Shown in pieces: positions 29,567-31,265 of a stretch of DNA of 31,265 nt. The DNA is from a virus. The stretch lies in IMG/VR virus record IMGVR_UViG_3300009537_000107, positions 1-31,265 of that record; one strand, given 5' to 3'. Position 1 is the first letter of the stretch. Each line of letters opens with the position of its first letter. Made by a program: the position numbers and the translations under genes. The notes under the pieces were generated by a model that saw only the letters and a list, made by a program, of their open reading frames with translations, made no database searches and was not told the origin of the DNA.

Positions 29567-30846
29567 TGTGTTGTGATTACAGGCTGCATTCCGGATTTCA
29601 GCTGATCCAGCGTCGTGAGATCGTAATCCTGGAAGGCGTACCTCCACTCCGGGGGCCAGCGCTCGATCTTCTCAAACGCCTCCAGCATCTCCGTGAGCAC
29701 CTGGCGATCCAGCGTTGTGTTCAGGAGGATGTGAATCTGATAACTCAAACGCTTCTCGCTGCCCGATCCTGCGCCCATCTTCCCGGGAAACTGCACGCCC
29801 GCGAGCACTGGATCCATGCCACCACCAGCGGCCACGCTGGCCTCAGACTGCTCGAAGAGCTTGGTGAACGCCTCATCCTGAAGGTCAAAGGTTATCGGGG
29901 AGATCTGCCACCCGTCCACCTTCTTTCCCGTCTCATCAGCCTGGAAGAAGCTCACGAGGCTCTTCCCGACATTCTCCACCCCCGCCAGCCAGTCGCCCAT
30001 GGACTGCTGCAGGGCGGATTTCGCTCGCTCCTTCTCTGCATCGTCCTGGTAGCGGTCGAAATAAGACTCCGGGATCTGAATGTGCCATCGCACATTGTAT
30101 CCGTTCTTCATTCCCGCGAGATGCCAAAGCGGGATCTGGTTGCTCAGCTGCAACCAGTTCCTGGTGCCGTACCACGATGGAAACCCGTAATAATCGTTGC
30201 CGACAGTGGCATCTTTGAGATGCACGATGAACTTCCCATGTTGCCATGGGTTGTCCGGATCCCAGGCGGGCACGCGGAAAACGTTGCCTTCCTCCTCATT
30301 GCCCACAGCATACTTCGGCGACTTCCAATTGCCGCAGAGATAATAGGCCTCGATGCGGCCGCTCCTACCGATAATCTCGGCGCGGACCTTATTGAAATCG
30401 TGAATCTTGATGGTGTGGATGGCATTCTTCGTGCCATTAAGCACGACTTCCACAGCGACGTTGTTGAATGTTGCCAGGTTTTTCGCCGCCGACATCATTT
30501 TCTTAGGCAGCTGGTGACGCTTCTCGAACTCTGTCCACCGGGAATCGGTGACGAGCTCCGGAACAATCTCATTATTGACGATGCGGGGGATATAGGGATG
30601 AAACCCCTTGCCTACCATGAAGGCCGCGACCTTCTTGATCAGCTCTGGCTTCGTCGAATTGTCCCAAATCAGCCGGTTGAGCTCATCGGGAAGGAGGTTA
30701 TTGGTGCCGAAAGGATACCACGGGCGGCTCGGCGAGCCACCCGAATCTGCCGGCGGCGTCGTGCCGACAGAATCGTGCGTGGAGAAAGACACAATCACGC
30801 CCTCCTCCAGGCCACCCACCACGAAATGTCTGGTATCTTCCCGCAT
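29563..30846 (-). CDS. Portal protein
   Basis: A 427-residue portal-like protein: N-terminal WYPFGTNNLLPDELNRLI, then PELIKKVAAFMVGKGF, a central part (NNVAVEVVLNGTKNAIHTIKIHDFNKVRAEI, YYLCGNWKSPKYAVGN, HLKDATVGNDYYGFPSWYGT), and LVSFFQADETGKK...ITFDLQDEAFTKLFEQSEASVAAGGGMDPVLAGV, typical of portal proteins with a long stem and crown. It starts one base after the stop of the preceding short gene. The portal follows TerL plus a short gene in many Bacteroidota phages. Confidence 0.85.
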   Translation of the reverse strand: MREDTRHFVVGGLEEGVIVSFSTHDSVGTTPPADSGGSPSRPWYPFGTNNLLPDELNRLIWDNSTKPELIKKVAAFMVGKGFHPYIPRIVNNEIVPELVTDSRWTEFEKRHQLPKKMMSAAKNLATFNNVAVEVVLNGTKNAIHTIKIHDFNKVRAEIIGRSGRIEAYYLCGNWKSPKYAVGNEEEGNVFRVPAWDPDNPWQHGKFIVHLKDATVGNDYYGFPSWYGTRNWLQLSNQIPLWHLAGMKNGYNVRWHIQIPESYFDRYQDDAEKERAKSALQQSMGDWLAGVENVGKSLVSFFQADETGKKVDGWQISPITFDLQDEAFTKLFEQSEASVAAGGGMDPVLAGVQFPGKMGAGSGSEKRLSYQIHILLNTTLDRQVLTEMLEAFEKIERWPPEWRYAFQDYDLTTLDQLKSGMQPVITTQ

Positions 30847-31127
30847 CAGTGGTGGACGATCTCTTGGTTAAACCGGGTAATGAGGCAGATTGTGATCGAA
30901 ATCACCCGTCCAGTATCCAGGTCACTGACATGGATGAGGTTGTGTTGCTTCATATTGGTCACTTTCTTCGTTCCGGATCCGGAGCCGGGGCGGCGGGAAC
31001 CCCTCAGTCCCCTGGAAATGCGCCGCAATTCGCCCTTGCTGTTAATGAATTCCAACGCAAAAACTGGCGGCTCACCATCCGTGCCTGGCGTTTCCATCCG
31101 TTCCAACATGTGCAGCACCCGGATCAT
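30846..31127 (-). CDS. Short protein between TerL and portal (93 aa)
   Basis: The start MIRVLHMLERMETPGTDGEPPVFALEF at 31127 is preferred over 31160 and over the TTG-initiated frame from 31256, as MIRVL matches the start I recall for short proteins found before portal genes in Bacteroidota phages. The sequence is basic in the middle (LRRISRGLRGSRRPG) and ends LIHVSDLDTGRVISITICLITRFNQEIVHH. It overlaps the portal start by 1 base. Function unknown. Confidence 0.65.
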   Translation of the reverse strand: MIRVLHMLERMETPGTDGEPPVFALEFINSKGELRRISRGLRGSRRPGSGSGTKKVTNMKQHNLIHVSDLDTGRVISITICLITRFNQEIVHH

Positions 31128-31265
31128 ATGCAAATCTTCCCAGGATTCGCGCGCCCGCATAGGAACGAATCGCAGGCGGTCAGTTCCTGATGCCCCTAGC
31201 CGGCTGATTTCGCAGAATCTCGAAGAGTAATGGCCTGGCTGAGAGAACTGTTCCAAACAGAAAAG
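31128..31265. other. Right window end, likely 3' side of TerL or its joint
   Basis: The open minus-strand frame continues from the short gene to the window end without an ATG before 31160. If the ends are joined, the TerL frame at base 1 would continue into this stretch in the same frame and read on into the short gene. Two other minus-strand frames stop within 80 bases. I do not annotate a further gene here. Confidence 0.3.

Noticed and set aside
29566-31230. Plus-strand 554-codon open frame
   Set aside because: Lies exactly opposite the portal and the short gene, with a composition like a mirror of them; no domain and no start signal.
31229-31265. Start of a plus-strand gene (MAWLRELFQTEK) at the right edge
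   Set aside because: Only 12 codons visible, opposite a minus-strand operon; too little to support.

Overview
The window looks like an almost complete temperate tailed-phage (Caudoviricetes, siphovirus-like) genome of a Bacteroidota host, either a free or circularised phage or an integrated prophage. The evidence for the host is indirect. Several promoter-like sites fit the Bacteroidota pattern (TTTG, about 20 bases, TAnnTTTG). Most start codons follow AT-rich or overlapping stop/start junctions rather than clear Shine-Dalgarno sites. The capsid, portal, DUF6712-like and primase-helicase proteins resemble those of Bacteroidota phages. All family names here come from reading motifs, not from a database search.
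Layout. Positions 1-8.2 kb (minus strand) hold a head and packaging block. In transcription order it runs: a short membrane protein and an unknown 162-residue protein flanked by repeats, a tube/head-like protein, a ClpP-type prohead protease with a scaffold-like tail, the major capsid protein, two small paralogous coiled-coil proteins, a second tube-like protein, a short paralog, an unknown helical protein, TerS, and TerL, which runs off the left edge. Positions 8.4-14.4 kb (minus strand) are an early/replication operon of tightly overlapping genes led by a Cro-like protein and a large TOPRIM primase-helicase, followed by small unknown genes including an ASCH/PUA-like one. Positions 14.5-16.3 kb (plus strand) carry an XRE repressor and a tyrosine integrase, the lysogeny side. 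Positions 16.4-17.6 kb (minus strand) carry an HNH endonuclease. A 730-base non-coding region follows, with a tRNA-like 3' end (possible attP), several hairpins and a well-formed promoter/operator. Positions 18.4-19.5 kb (plus strand) are a three-gene cassette ending in an XRE regulator. Then comes a lone lipoprotein gene (minus strand). Positions 20.0-31.1 kb (minus strand) are portal, head-tail connection and tail genes down to the tape measure.
How it fits together. The structural operon is split by the window ends: TerL leaves at base 1, and the gene normally found after TerL (a short protein, then portal) enters at the right end. The simplest explanation is that the two ends are neighbours in a circular or circularly permuted genome. 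The exact junction is not clean, because joining the ends directly gives a TerL reading frame that runs through the next gene. I saw no recognisable endolysin.
The most interesting unexplained items are: an 11-copy TTTGTACTGG-type site array in two clusters around an unknown gene; a family of small proteins next to the capsid gene that share a C-terminal module, one of them carrying an in-frame 42-base tandem repeat; a palindrome sitting exactly on a promoter in front of the plus-strand cassette; and the tRNA-like element with an alanine-type G-U pair.
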